From: Fibrobacter sp.
GTDB lineage: Bacteria > Fibrobacterota > Chitinivibrionia > Chitinivibrionales > Chitinispirillaceae
Length of the DNA: 41,231 bases
Direction: 5' to 3'
NCBI GenBank assembly: GCA_012728995.1
Contig: JAAYEB010000317.1
Span: 1-41,231, forward strand
The translations under genes and the position numbers were made by a program. The notes beneath the pieces were generated by a model. It was not told the origin of the DNA. It made no database searches and saw nothing but the letters and a program-made list of their open reading frames with translations. Below, in pieces: positions 25,856-32,963 of the stretch; within the stretch, counting starts at the first letter, position 1; every line of letters starts with the position of its first letter.

Positions 25856-26206
25856 GGGGGTGTACTGGCTTTCGACGGGAAATGGGAGATATTGAACAGC
25901 ATGTCGAGGATATCGGTTGGCCTCGTTAATCATCCGGTAAAATTATAATTGCCGAAGATTATTCTTTCGCAATGGCTGCTTAATAAAGCGGCAACTTGAG
26001 CAGGGAGCGCACTTCTTTTTGCTTGAGCAGTTTAAGGTGCTGGTCCGGAAAAGGGTACCGGTTTCCGGATGAGATTTTTGGTACTGGGCACATTGTAAGC
26101 GGGTTTGTCGGCGTACGGTGTGTCGAGATTAAAAGACAGACTAAGCATGTAGCGGTTCATATTGATCGTTTTTCGGACAGGGGTTCAACTCCCCTCACCT
26201 CCACCA
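25856..26206 (+). ncRNA. ssrA: Transfer-messenger RNA (tmRNA)
   Basis: tmRNA rescues stalled ribosomes and tags the unfinished protein for proteolysis. The 5' end GGGGGTGTACTGGCTTTCGA carries the conserved D-arm-like TTCGACGGG element. The 3' end has the T-arm GGGGTTCAACTCCCC followed by CACCTCC and an encoded ACCA. GGGGGTG and CACCTCC pair over seven positions (one G-U) to close the acceptor stem. The tag frame ends in a double stop (TAATAA). A run of eight T directly follows the CCA end and probably terminates transcription. Total length is about 351 nt, normal for one-piece tmRNA. Confidence 0.97.
25951..25983 (+). other. tmRNA proteolysis-tag reading frame
   Basis: From the GCC resume codon at 25951 the frame encodes AEDYSFAMAA, then TAA TAA. 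It is 10 residues, like E. coli ANDENYALAA, and ends in the degradation-type -AA. The resume codon is inferred from tag length, frame and the alanine start. Confidence 0.8.
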
Positions 26207-26457
26207 TTTTTTTTGTTTATTATTTTATACAAATTTACGCGTGGACAAAGCATTTGCTGACATGACCAGCTAAAAACGAGACATGCTCTTCAAATAAGAA
26301 CGCTAAAGTCGAGATTTACACTATTTTGAGTCACTGGCACGAAATATGTTAGGATTTAGAATTGGCTTGAAGAATGGGGCGTTAAAAGATATATTATTTA
26401 GTTAACAATACCTGCCACGCCTCTCTTTGTGGATGCGCAAAACGGTGGGTTTTTTAA

Positions 26458-26479
26458 AATTTAATATCTATATTAAATT
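26458..26479. repeat. Perfect AT-only inverted repeat before the two-gene unit
   Basis: AATTTAATAT and ATATTAAATT are exact inverted copies separated by CT, ending 9 bases before the ATG at 26489. This is the size and position of an operator for an autoregulated small-gene unit. The rest of 26207-26488 holds no gene; a GC-richer patch at 26411-26449 precedes a T6 run. Confidence 0.7.
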
Positions 26480-26488
26480 AAATATTTT

Positions 26489-26977
26489 ATGAAAACTGCT
26501 ACACAAACAAAAAAGCAGAAAGAAGCAGCAGACTGGTCATTACGCCCACGAATAGAAGTCAAAAAAGAAAAACACTATTCTGCAGACGAGCTTATTGATG
26601 CGTATTTCAGGGGTAGAAGAGACCAGTTTGAAGAGGACAAAAAAATACTTCTTGAATCTTTTTCTGAAAACCTCAAAAGAGCCAAACAGGTTTGCGAGGA
26701 ATTCTTCCTTTCTCTTGAGCAGAACGAGGTCGGTTGTTCCTTCGTTTCTTTGAGAGCTATGACCATTTCTCATTTCGACGCAATTTTTGTTGTTCCAAAA
26801 CAAAAATTTGTAGCACTCGACTTCGATGCCGTTTATCGTCTGGCACGGGAGAAGAAAAAAGAAGTAACAACAAACACTTTCAATTTCTCTTTTTCATTTA
26901 TGCCTCTCACAGATTCCCTGAACGAGGGGCGGATGCTGACTGATGGCTACATTATGAAATATGCAAAAAAAGATTAG
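26489..26977 (+). CDS. Unknown protein, partner of the HEPN-like gene
   Basis: A 162-aa soluble protein. The N-terminus is basic (TQTKKQKEAADW), the middle is a long charged helix (AYFRGRRDQFEEDKKILLES) and the C-terminal part is beta-rich (MTISHFDAIFVVPKQKFVALDF), reminiscent of a degenerate nucleotidyltransferase core, though I see no GS-x(n)-DxD motif. The last 17 bases overlap the next gene, which encodes a HEPN-like helical protein. Paired small genes of this sort are often nucleotidyltransferase/HEPN toxin-antitoxin modules. No ribosome site is evident before the ATG, and the region is AT-rich. The family is not identified; the role is inferred from context only. Confidence 0.6.
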   Translation: MKTATQTKKQKEAADWSLRPRIEVKKEKHYSADELIDAYFRGRRDQFEEDKKILLESFSENLKRAKQVCEEFFLSLEQNEVGCSFVSLRAMTISHFDAIFVVPKQKFVALDFDAVYRLAREKKKEVTTNTFNFSFSFMPLTDSLNEGRMLTDGYIMKYAKKD

Positions 26978-27359
26978 TATAGATCACGCAAGGCATAATG
27001 AAAAGGTATGCAAATACCTGAATAAAAAACCTGAATTTGCGGATTGGGTTATCACAACTGCCTTCTATTCTGCATTACATTACCTCAGAAATAAAATTTT
27101 TCCTGTCAACATTGCTGAAAACGGAAAAAAAATAAAGGTTACCGATTTCGACAATTACTGTCTAATAAAGCATATCAACAAAGGTAAGCACAGCGCTTTT
27201 TCCAATCTTGTTGAGGAAATAGCTCCAGAATTATCCGACCATTATAATCAGTTAAAAGATCTCTCCTGGACTGCACGATATAACTGCTACGAATATGACC
27301 GGGAGTTATCAAACCTTGCTATGAAGAAACTTGAAATCATCAAAAGCAAATGCCAGTAA
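26961..27359 (+). CDS. HEPN-like helical protein
   Basis: A 132-aa all-helical protein. ADWVITTAFYSALHYLRNKIF (about 28-48) is the characteristic second helix of HEPN-type proteins, where an ITTAFYSALHY-like stretch follows the first helix. The final helices contain WTARYNCYEYDRELSNLA. The HEPN ribonuclease motif R-x(4-6)-H is not visible; an arginine sits at RYNCYEY but the histidine is missing. The protein may therefore be a non-catalytic member, a nucleic-acid-binding one, or use another residue. The start overlaps the preceding gene by 17 bases, implying coupled translation. A toxin-antitoxin or defence function is plausible and unproven. Confidence 0.65.
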   Translation: MQKKISIDHARHNEKVCKYLNKKPEFADWVITTAFYSALHYLRNKIFPVNIAENGKKIKVTDFDNYCLIKHINKGKHSAFSNLVEEIAPELSDHYNQLKDLSWTARYNCYEYDRELSNLAMKKLEIIKSKCQ

Positions 27360-27413
27360 TCCCTGTCCCAATTACTTCTGATAAGCCCCTGAATGCCAGA
27401 AAGAAATGCAACA

Positions 27414-27895
27414 CTATATTTTGGTCCATAACCTTCCATGTTTCTGGTTAAAACAAAAAGAACACGAATCGGGTTTAAAATTGATGAATCGTTTTTTTTT
27501 GAAAAAAACATGTGAATTAAACAGATTCCGGGTATCGGGTATCATTTTCGTTTTATACAAAAACTGATAATTAAACTCCGGAATAGGTGCCGGTTTAAAC
27601 CGGAATATACAAACCCCACGACTGCAACGGTTGCGTACACGCTGCTGGAGTAGGTTACGACGAGTATAAGTGGAATTTCGTTTGCGGTAGTTCCGGTAAT
27701 AATCCGGATTTTTTTCCAACCATCGCGCGTGGGCTTCCTTCTGTGCTGCCCGGTAATCTTGATCAGTACGAACCTTTTTTACTTTGCCACTGACGCTTGC
27801 GGCAGCGACGGCAAGTTTGATTCATGCAAAACTTCCAGTTGCTGCGAATGGGGGGAGAACGTGCATCTGCAATGCTCGCATACCTTTTTTCCCAT
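27414..27895 (-). pseudogene. Frameshifted zinc-ribbon/Arg-rich ORF of mobile-element type
   Basis: Reading the minus strand from an ATG at 27895 gives MGKKVCEHCRCTFSP in one frame, then NWKFCMNQTCRRCRKRQWQS in a second, then DQDYRAAQKEAHARWLEKNP and DYYRNYRKRNSTYTRRN in a third. Together these make an ordered protein: two Cys pairs of a zinc ribbon, then the KNPDYYRNYR repeat region. I recall small ORFs of this layout near insertion sequences and islands. The frame changes fall at a C6 run (27851-27856) and an A6 run. The piece after NRC runs into a long poorly coding tail. Either the gene has decayed or the homopolymers are misread. Its neighbour, a broken istB, supports decay. Confidence 0.6.
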
Positions 27896-27949
27896 AGATA
27901 TTTGCCTGAAAGCGTAAATCTAAAAAGCTAATTTCAGGAAAATTATACA

Positions 27950-27959
27950 GGGGGGGGGG
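27950..27959. repeat. Homopolymeric G10 tract
   Basis: Ten consecutive G in an AT-rich region, about 55 bases upstream (on the minus strand) of the ATG of the frameshifted zinc-ribbon ORF and about 90 bases before the istB remnant. Confidence 0.9.
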
Positions 27960-28049
27960 ATTTTTATTGAAAAAAAACAGGTAGAATTTATCTGAAAATT
28001 ATAAAAGCTGGATCGCTTCGAATGTGATTTTTCCTGATGCACCGGGTAT

Positions 28050-28360
28050 TTTCAGCAGTTTCGAGAGGAAATGGAAATGATTTCCACCTTCCTTGCCGAG
28101 CGTTATGAAAGAAAAAGCATCATGATTACCAGTAATCTTGTTTTAGCGAGTGGGACAAAATATTCAAAGATCCTATAACTGCTGCTACCGCAATAGACCA
28201 CCTTGTACACCATTCCACTAATCTCGAATTATAATGAATCGATAGCTACAGAACTAACCACGCAATAAAAATTAAAGAGAAAGGAGTCAAAACCAACTAT
28301 AAAATTAAAAGTAATGGGAAAATTTGTTCATTATCGATGAGAACTTTTAATTGTCGTTGA
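28050..28360 (+). pseudogene. istB: Degenerate 3' part of an IS21-type istB (transposition helper ATPase)
   Basis: IstB is the AAA+ helper of IS21-family transposases. The plus strand encodes FREEMEMISTFLAERYERKS and then IMITSNLV, followed after a one-base frameshift near 28141 by FSEWDKIFKDPITAATAIDH and LVHHSTNLEL. This is the C-terminal third of IstB (compare the usual E-x-x-VLFT-x-LAERYERRS, TSNL, FKDPMTTAAAIDRLVHHS). Two adjacent stops (TAA TGA at 28232-28237) interrupt IDSYRTNHA and the tail. Nothing of the N-terminal Walker region or of istA is recognisable upstream, so only a fragment of the element survives. From 28361 to 28611 no gene is seen. Confidence 0.85.
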
Positions 28361-28611
28361 CCAGTGTTGATTTGAATGGTTTACAATTGATTGTTTCAAA
28401 GGGTATGAGATTGTAAAATTTGTAAATATATTTGATAAACACCGATCTGAACCTGATAAATCAGTTCTTTAACATCAAAAAGAACGGGAGTTGGAACTAG
28501 GACAAAAAATATCGTCATTCAAAAAAAATTTATCTTGATATTAAATTTTGGATATCTTTGCGAGATGTCGAATTAAATTATCATGAATCATTTAATGAAG
28601 AATAAAGTAGT

Positions 28612-29304
28612 CTATATAACTGTTTGAAGGATTCTGTTATAGTGCTCGAAAGAGATCTTGTCTTCTTTGTAATGCCGATATTCGCATTTTTTCAAGGAAT
28701 CGAAATCATTTTTTATCAAAAAAGATTTTATGTAGGTTGTAACAGATGTGGAAAAGGTTAGATCGAAATCAATTGCTGCAACTATAGCCCTTACAACATT
28801 TGTCAAATTTCCGGGGTTGCATTCAATGTAATCAGTGTCATTTTTGATGAAATCTATCGTGCGAGACTCTATTGCATGCAAATATCGATCGATGTTTAAA
28901 TAATTAGTCACAGGAGAATAAACAAGCGCATCAAAATCAAAAAAACAGCTTTCAGTTAAATACTTTTCATCTGCGGGCAAAATACCTTTTTTAAAAGCCC
29001 AATGACTCTCAAAATCCCAGATATCGACGATAAGCCCATTTAGATCGATTTTGTACCCCCCATAATAATTCCGATACATCGAAACACCGCTGAGTCTTTC
29101 AAGTATTCCCTTCATACCGCTCTTGACTATGATGTCCAGATCTCTTGGCTTATTATTATTATAAATTGAGCGTATAGCTCCGCCAATGATATAGAAATCA
29201 TCTGTTTCACCTAATGATTTCCAGAACATGTAAAAAAGTGTATTTTCAGCTTTATATTTTTTTATAAAATCATTTAACTTTTTAATTAAGATTTCATTTT
29301 TCAT
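28612..29304 (-). CDS. Pol-beta-superfamily nucleotidyltransferase-like protein
   Basis: A 230-aa protein. Residues ~38-60 read YIIGGAIRSIYNNNKPRDLD, which matches the nucleotidyltransferase core of CCA-adding enzymes and poly(A) polymerases (GG-x-VRD ... DxD, here D55 and D57). The candidate third carboxylate lies in LIVDIWDFES (D94 or D97). The C-terminal region is helical. It is too short for a full CCA-adding enzyme, which needs neck, body and tail domains. The gene starts 4 bases after the dGTPase-like stop, so both are in one transcript. Known relatives of this fold act in toxin-antitoxin and defence systems by modifying tRNA or proteins. The substrate is unknown. Confidence 0.75.
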   Translation of the reverse strand: MKNEILIKKLNDFIKKYKAENTLFYMFWKSLGETDDFYIIGGAIRSIYNNNKPRDLDIIVKSGMKGILERLSGVSMYRNYYGGYKIDLNGLIVDIWDFESHWAFKKGILPADEKYLTESCFFDFDALVYSPVTNYLNIDRYLHAIESRTIDFIKNDTDYIECNPGNLTNVVRAIVAAIDFDLTFSTSVTTYIKSFLIKNDFDSLKKCEYRHYKEDKISFEHYNRILQTVI

Positions 29305-29308
29305 CAGA

Positions 29309-30691
29309 TTACAACTCGATTCCCGTTAATTTTCTATACGTTTGCAATGCATAACTATCCGTCATTCCACAGATATAATCGTTGATCAGTTGTATTCGGT
29401 CGATTTTGCTGTCAGTTGTGTAATTTTCATGTAAAAACCTGTAATTCTCAGATATCAGATGATAAATTTTCCCTTCTTTTCCTTTCGTTTTTTCGAGATC
29501 CTCTTTTTCAGCATTCACAATGATAAAAAATTTGCTAAGTAACCCGTAAATAACTTCTTCTCCCATTAACTCCAGTTTAAGTACGTCTTTACTTGAAAAG
29601 ACATCCTTACGGGCAAAAGAGGAAAAGAATTTTCTAATATTTTTAGCTTCTGATTTTTCAAGAAGTTCGCTAGAGAACTTGCCTTCCATGATTTTATTAT
29701 AGTTGGATTCATCAACAAACGCCTCAACAGCCGACTTTATCATTCTTGAATGAGCTTCTATTCGGAATTGTTCTATAATGCAATTTTCTATTCCTGCTTC
29801 ATCCTGTTCCTTAATTACTTTGCACCTATTATACACTTCAACTAATGGATCATCACTATGGATATTTTCTTCTTTTATAAAAATATCTAATTTTTTAATA
29901 AAAGTATCAGAGTTTATTATATTCTTTCTTACGCCATCTTCCAGATCATTTGCCGAATATGCAATATCGTCTGCTGCTTCCAGGATAAAGGTAAGAGGAT
30001 GTCTGGCTTTTGCCGGAATACCTAAAAAAGTCCAAATCTCTTCGAATTTTACCTTTTCCGATTTAAAAAATCCATATTTTTTCTGACAAATATTTGAAGC
30101 ATCCTTTTTGTTCCCCTCTTTTGATGAACATGGGTATTTAACTATAGTTGCTAATGTCGGATAAGAGAGATTATAGCTGAATTTATCTTTTAGAAATTGA
30201 AGTTTTAACAGATGTCGGAATGTCTGCACATTACCATCAAAGTGCAATAAATCTTCAATTAGTTCTTCATTCAACCAATCTTTAAGTGTATCATTTTTCC
30301 CTTTATAAAAATTTTTAAATGCATCTTCACCATAATGACCAAATGGTGGATTACCTAAATCATGTATTAAGCCGGCTGCCGCAACAATTGAGGGTATAAA
30401 TCCCTTTAAGCCTTCACCAATGGCTTTGTTTTTAAGTAACTTACCTTCAACACTAAGGCCGATTGATCTGCCAATATTTGAGACCTCCATTGAGTGGGTA
30501 AGTCTTGTCCTGACAAGACTATCCCTTTCCAGGGGAAACACCTGTGTTTTATCTTGAAGTCGTCTGAATGCTGAACTGAATATTATTCTGGAGATATCAT
30601 CTTCAAATGCATTTCTGGCATCATTAGAATCTTTTTTACTTCTATCACGAAATCGCTTGTCAGATAATAATTTTTCCCATTTCATGGTCAT
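29309..30691 (-). CDS. dGTPase-like HD-domain triphosphohydrolase
   Basis: dGTPases cleave dNTPs to nucleosides and inorganic triphosphate. The 460-aa product has the family opening FEDDISRIIFSSAFRRLQDK and TQVFPL, then RTRLTHSMEVSNIGR (H66), GLIHDLGNPPFGH (H110, D111) and ILEAADDIAYSANDLEDG (D241/D242), which complete the HD metal site and the substrate pocket. Length is near E. coli Dgt (about 505). Start: two ATGs (30691 and 30685) are possible and the ribosome site is weak. The nucleotidyltransferase gene follows by 4 bases. A dGTPase in an accessory neighbourhood is of interest because such enzymes are known to restrict phages by depleting dNTPs, but housekeeping roles exist too. Confidence 0.93.
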   Translation of the reverse strand: MTMKWEKLLSDKRFRDRSKKDSNDARNAFEDDISRIIFSSAFRRLQDKTQVFPLERDSLVRTRLTHSMEVSNIGRSIGLSVEGKLLKNKAIGEGLKGFIPSIVAAAGLIHDLGNPPFGHYGEDAFKNFYKGKNDTLKDWLNEELIEDLLHFDGNVQTFRHLLKLQFLKDKFSYNLSYPTLATIVKYPCSSKEGNKKDASNICQKKYGFFKSEKVKFEEIWTFLGIPAKARHPLTFILEAADDIAYSANDLEDGVRKNIINSDTFIKKLDIFIKEENIHSDDPLVEVYNRCKVIKEQDEAGIENCIIEQFRIEAHSRMIKSAVEAFVDESNYNKIMEGKFSSELLEKSEAKNIRKFFSSFARKDVFSSKDVLKLELMGEEVIYGLLSKFFIIVNAEKEDLEKTKGKEGKIYHLISENYRFLHENYTTDSKIDRIQLINDYICGMTDSYALQTYRKLTGIEL

Positions 30692-30786
30692 ATAAGCAGT
30701 AAAATCTTCTTTTTAAAGGAATTATTTTAACATTTTTGAAGTAGAACATTCTGATTATTACATATTTTAAAAAAAAACAAAAAGGC

Positions 30787-30830
30787 AAATTACCACAGTG
30801 TTGCAAACTCATTAATGAGATGGGTAATTT
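30787..30830. repeat. Nested inverted repeats in the dGTPase/GNAT intergenic region
   Basis: An outer 8-bp stem AAATTACC / GGTAATTT encloses a 12-base perfect palindrome CTCATTAATGAG (30808-30819). It lies in the 338-base gap 30692-31029 between divergent genes. A T6 run follows on the plus strand, so it could also act as a terminator in that direction. The remainder of the gap is AT-rich with no gene visible. Confidence 0.6.
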
Positions 30831-31029
30831 AATTTTTTCTGCACAGTACTTGTAAAATAATTATTAAAATAAAAAAAAGAGAAATATTTATAATCTCTGA
30901 TAAAAAGGGAATGAAAGTTACTTGTTCAATTAATATGGCAGTATTTAGTACTTAGGATTTGATGGCACTGTATTTAATTTATATTTAACCAAAAAGACAC
31001 GTATTATTGGCCGCTAATAGGTGTGAAAA

Positions 31030-31536
31030 ATGGATTGTAAAATTCGTCCCTGGAGAATGGATGACGCCAAAAGTCTCGCTACCGTTTTGAATAACCGAAA
31101 AATTCTTGATAATTTGCGTGACGGTATACCGTTTCCATATACGATCAGGGACGCAGAAGAATATATATCTGCAATGATTAGTGCGAACAAAGATACAACC
31201 TATGCTTTTGCCATAACCCTGGATGATAAAGTAATTGGCAGTATCGGGGCGTTTGGTAAAGATAATATTCATTTCCGGACTGCCGAAACCGGCTATTATA
31301 TCTCTGAATCATATTGGGGAAAAGGCCTGGGTACAAGTGCTGTTAAACAATTGTGTAAATACATTTTTGACAATACTGGTATTATCCGTTTATTCGCAGA
31401 ACCTTTTGCTGAAAATGTCGCCTCCTGCCGCATACTGGAAAAATCCGGATTTATCTGTGAAGGGATTTTAAGAAAGAATGCTTTCAAAAATGGAAAAATC
31501 CTGGACATGAAATTGTATGCTTTAATAAAAAATTGA
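31030..31536 (+). CDS. GNAT-family N-acetyltransferase (RimJ/RimL type)
   Basis: GNAT enzymes transfer acetyl from acetyl-CoA to an amine, for RimJ/RimL relatives often a protein N-terminus. The 168-aa product starts CKIRPWRMDDAKSLATVLNN (typical RimL opening). Then come AFAITLDDKVIGSIGAF, the ETGYYISESYWGKGLGTSAV acetyl-CoA loop (motif A, here GKGLGTSAV) and RLFAEPFAENVASCRILEKS with the GF tail (FICEGILRKN). The ATG is preceded by TAGGTG. It lies between the accessory dGTPase unit and the pyrimidine operon on the opposite strand. Substrate is not predictable. Confidence 0.9.
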   Translation: MDCKIRPWRMDDAKSLATVLNNRKILDNLRDGIPFPYTIRDAEEYISAMISANKDTTYAFAITLDDKVIGSIGAFGKDNIHFRTAETGYYISESYWGKGLGTSAVKQLCKYIFDNTGIIRLFAEPFAENVASCRILEKSGFICEGILRKNAFKNGKILDMKLYALIKN

Positions 31537-31622
31537 AGCTGGTATCAGCTTTACCGCAATCACGACAAAAAGCATTACAAGTCAGGTAAGAGTCGTGCCA
31601 AAGTGATGGCCGCGGAAAGTAT

Positions 31623-32963
31623 TTATATTTCTCTGCGAAATACGATTCTGCCCTCAAAAATGGTGCAGAAAGCAGATCCTTTCAGCTCCATCTTGTCAAA
31701 AGCAGTATTGCGGGATTTTGAAAAGAAATTTTCAGGGTTTACAGTCCATACAGAATCCGGATCTATTATTGTAATATCTGCTGATGATCCTTCAGACAAA
31801 TTTCCTCCGGGAACTCCAAGAATTTTACAGGGTATTATACTCATTTTATTTACAATATCAACTAGAGACAAGTGCTTTTGGTCGACAAGATAAGTGATCA
31901 CTACTGCCAGAGATGTTTCAAGGCCGATTACACCAAAAGCTGCTGCATCAAGCTCCACATCTTTTTCTTCCGGTACATGCGGTGCATGATCACTTGCAAT
32001 TACATCAATTGTCCCGTCAACAAGCCCCTCTATAATCGCTTCACGATCTTTACGGTTCCGAAGCGGAGGATTCATTTTTTTATTTGTATCGTATAACCCC
32101 ACATCTTCATCAATCAGGGAAAAATAATGAGGACAGGTTTCGGCTGTAACCTTTACACCCCGCTTTTTCGCTTCGCGTATAAGCCTTACTGATCCGGCAG
32201 TAGAAACATGTGCAATATGTATTCGTGCGCCTGTATATTCCGCAAGAAGTATGTCTCTGGAAATAGTGATTTCTTCGGCAATCGAAGGTATACCCCGGAT
32301 CCCCATTCGGGTTGAATATATCCCTTCATTAATATGACCATCCCGACTCAAATCACTGTCTTCACAATGACAAATGACAGGAATGTTAAAAGATTTTGAA
32401 TAATTCAAGGCATTTCTCATGACATTTGAATGAGAAACCGACTTCCCGTCATCAGAAACAGCTTTAGCCCCTGCTTTAACCATTTCTCCCATTGGCGCAA
32501 GTTCTTCCCCGTCCAGACCTTTTGTTATGGCACCTATTGGATATATCCTGCATGGACAGTTTTCAGCCCGCTGAATTACATAACGAATTTTGGATTCTTC
32601 ATCAAGAACAGGGTTCGTATTGGGCATACAGGCAACAGAAGTAAATCCGCCTGCAACAGCAGCATTTGTACCTGTTGCAATAGTCTCTTTGTCTTCTCGC
32701 CCCGGTTCCCTTAAATGAACATGCATGTCCATAAGCCCGGGAACAATCCATTTATCCTTCGCATCAATGATTTTCGTTTGAGGAGCAGTATCAGGAACTG
32801 TTTTGGAAACAGCTTTAATTTTACCATCCGAAACAAGAATATGCCTGATTTCATCAATGTTGTTCTGCGGATCTATTACTCGACCGTTTTTAACAAGTAT
32901 GTCATCCGGTTTTGAACAAAGGTCAATTTTGTAAACTACAGCACCATTCTTTTTTTTAAGCAT
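31623..32963 (-). CDS. pyrC: Dihydroorotase
   Basis: PyrC closes carbamoyl aspartate to dihydroorotate in pyrimidine synthesis. The 446-aa product (ATG at 32963 with GGAGGTGG upstream, overlapping the pyrB stop by 8 bases) has the metal motif GLMDMHVHLREPG (about 48-60), CMPNTNP, CHCEDSDL with a metal histidine, HIAHVSTAGSV and IDVIASDHAPH with the catalytic aspartate. The form is the longer multi-domain type I dihydroorotase (about 425-450 aa). A lysine in the central region would be carbamylated in active members but I did not place it. The reading frame extends upstream into pyrB; that extension is rejected. Confidence 0.95.
   Translation of the reverse strand: MLKKKNGAVVYKIDLCSKPDDILVKNGRVIDPQNNIDEIRHILVSDGKIKAVSKTVPDTAPQTKIIDAKDKWIVPGLMDMHVHLREPGREDKETIATGTNAAVAGGFTSVACMPNTNPVLDEESKIRYVIQRAENCPCRIYPIGAITKGLDGEELAPMGEMVKAGAKAVSDDGKSVSHSNVMRNALNYSKSFNIPVICHCEDSDLSRDGHINEGIYSTRMGIRGIPSIAEEITISRDILLAEYTGARIHIAHVSTAGSVRLIREAKKRGVKVTAETCPHYFSLIDEDVGLYDTNKKMNPPLRNRKDREAIIEGLVDGTIDVIASDHAPHVPEEKDVELDAAAFGVIGLETSLAVVITYLVDQKHLSLVDIVNKMSIIPCKILGVPGGNLSEGSSADITIIDPDSVWTVNPENFFSKSRNTAFDKMELKGSAFCTIFEGRIVFRREI

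Noticed and set aside
25996-26265. An 89-codon frame inside tmRNA
   Set aside because: It overlaps the structural RNA and encodes nothing recognisable; the tag frame is the only real coding part.
31537-31622. Possible transposase tail (LYRNHDKKHYKSGKSRAKVM) after the GNAT gene
   Set aside because: The stretch is under 30 codons, lacks a start and continues into the antisense of pyrC; resemblance to IS110-type C-termini is too weak to claim.
26207-31623. Second copy of the tmRNA 3' end as an att site
   Set aside because: Reading the segment up to the pyr operon I found no repeat of the T-arm/acceptor end, so an island boundary cannot be shown.
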